Shown here in pieces: positions 62,000 through 64,000 of a stretch of DNA of 64,000 nt. Where the stretch lies: positions 62,001 to 126,000 of the forward strand of contig NZ_CP032550.1 of NCBI RefSeq assembly GCF_009735645.1. The letters run 5' to 3'. The notes under the pieces are model-generated. The model was not told the origin of the DNA. It saw nothing but the letters and a program-made list of their open reading frames with translations, and searched no databases. The translations under genes were made by a program, and so were the position numbers. The DNA comes from Microbacterium oryzae (GTDB lineage Bacteria; Actinomycetota; Actinomycetes; Actinomycetales; Microbacteriaceae). Every line of letters begins with the position of its first letter. Positions within the stretch are counted from its first letter, which is position 1.

Positions 62000-62779
62000 A
62001 TGGGCGACGGCGCGAGCGAGCTGGATGAGCTGCGGCGCCGTGCGTACGGACCCGACGCGGACCTCGATCCCGCACTCGCGATCCGGCTCCGTGAGCTCGA
62101 GGCGCATGCGCGCGGCCACGCCGGATCGGAGCGTGAGGGGGAGCCGATCGCGTCGCCGGCGGAGGACGATGCAGCTCAGGACGACGCCGGGCAGGGCGAC
62201 GCGGGGCAGGGCGGCGCGGGGCAGGACGGCGGCGACGCCGCGTCGGCCGCGCCGGCGGCAGCGCCGTGGTGGACCCGCCCGGTCGTCCGGATGGCTGCGG
62301 CGTCGGCGGCGGCCGGTCTCGTGCTGGGCGTCGTCGTCGGGCTCGGCATCGCCGCCCTCCCGGGGGAGCGCCCGTCGCTCGTGCTGCGGCCCGACCCGAC
62401 GCCTCCCGAGGTCGAGCTGCCGCTCGACACCTGGGGGGTGAGCGAGGGCGAGACGATCGCGTACGAGCTGATCGGCGAGGTGCGCCCGTGGTCGGTCGTC
62501 CTGCCCGACGGTGCGGCGTTCGGGCTGCGAGGGGGCGAGGTGAGCTGCCTCATGCTGACCCTGGACGACCAGGCGGAGAGCGGAGGTCCCTCGTTCTGCG
62601 GCTACGTCGACGGCTTCCCTCCCACCACCGACCTCGTCGTCGTGAGCGAGAGCGAGGGCGGCCGCGGCTGGGGCTTCTCCTCGCAGCAGCTGGGCGGCAT
62701 CCCCGAGGGCACCGCCGTCCGATTCGTCCTCGAGGGCGGAGCCGTCTCCGTGTGGACGCGCCCGGGCGCCGCCGGCTGA
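62000..62779 (+). CDS. Single-pass membrane protein, hypothetical
   Basis: 259 residues, not recognised. Residues 1-45 are charged and helical ([11 protein letters not shown]), 50-80 contain imperfect repeats of [11 protein letters not shown] type encoded by 15-base tandem units, one membrane helix lies near 97-120 ([20 protein letters not shown]), and the extracytoplasmic C-terminal 130 residues are beta-rich with two cysteines ([18 protein letters not shown]). The arrangement suggests a cytoplasmic sensor-like head and an outer domain, similar in plan to anti-sigma or envelope-sensing proteins, but no sigma gene is near. The ATG is leaderless. Reading frame convincingly coding. Confidence 0.75.
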   Translation: MGDGASELDELRRRAYGPDADLDPALAIRLRELEAHARGHAGSEREGEPIASPAEDDAAQDDAGQGDAGQGGAGQDGGDAASAAPAAAPWWTRPVVRMAAASAAAGLVLGVVVGLGIAALPGERPSLVLRPDPTPPEVELPLDTWGVSEGETIAYELIGEVRPWSVVLPDGAAFGLRGGEVSCLMLTLDDQAESGGPSFCGYVDGFPPTTDLVVVSESEGGRGWGFSSQQLGGIPEGTAVRFVLEGGAVSVWTRPGAAG

Positions 62780-62894
62780 GAGTGCGCTGGCCGGGCATTG
62801 TCACGGGCGGATAACATGGGCAGGTATGCCCGTCGCCGTCCGACGGCGACTCGCCCATCCGTCCGGGATGCGGCACACGATCGAGGAGTGTTAC

Positions 62895-64000
<1,106 letters not shown>

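Overview
The window is about 64 kb of very GC-rich DNA (roughly 70 % or more by eye), with frequent GTG starts, 4-base start/stop overlaps, a WhiB protein, MtrA-MtrB-LpqB, DUF3499 and a bifunctional RmlC-RmlD. This points to the chromosome of an actinobacterium of the Micrococcales, most likely Microbacteriaceae (Microbacterium-like); the genus is inference. There are no rRNA or tRNA genes, no transposases, no CRISPR array and no intergenic stretch over 300 bases. The genes at both edges (an acyltransferase on the left, secA on the right) are cut by the window.

Positions 1-33736 hold a cell-envelope polysaccharide locus. It supplies dTDP-L-rhamnose (rmlA, rmlB and an rmlC-rmlD fusion, 1207-4495) and UDP-galactofuranose (glf, 9129-10268). 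It carries many GT-A glycosyltransferases, including a GlfT1-like/GlfT2-like pair (28041-30949) that normally builds galactofuranan, polyprenyl-phosphate sugar systems (GtrB-type GT2 enzymes with GtrA flippases, one of them a GT2-GtrA fusion), large multi-membrane proteins (YfhO-like, DUF6541, two DUF6020-like), a Wzm/Wzt-type ABC exporter (14024-15564), a GT61 enzyme, acyltransferases (two OafA-type, one hexapeptide) and two O-antigen-polymerase-like proteins. Together they suggest a rhamnose- and galactofuranose-containing, acyl-decorated wall glycan.

Positions 33786-40505 are a conserved actinobacterial core: manA, whiB, a GT2-membrane giant, a DUF5719 protein, a Zincin_1-like protein and DUF3499. 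From memory this resembles the Rv3255c-Rv3260c area of Mycobacterium tuberculosis.

Positions 40509-51396 hold the SpoIIM / RDD / DUF58 / MoxR / DUF4350 / DUF4129 / membrane-protein cluster, interrupted by an oxidative-stress insert: an aquaporin with an altered selectivity filter, furA and katG (42328-45916), with a FurA-like operator.

Positions 51579-57184 are mtrA-mtrB-lpqB, comF and hpf, the classical run that normally leads into secA. Here hpf and secA (62895-64000, partial) are separated by an accessory block: a TPM-less coiled-coil protein with a PadR regulator, a metallophosphoesterase, a Stealth-type sugar-phosphate transferase and a small membrane protein.

Two genome-scale habits stand out. 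Many transcription units begin with a TANNNT -10 box 6-7 bases before the start codon and have no Shine-Dalgarno site (leaderless mRNAs). Convergent genes are separated by strong palindromes or overlap at their 3' ends.
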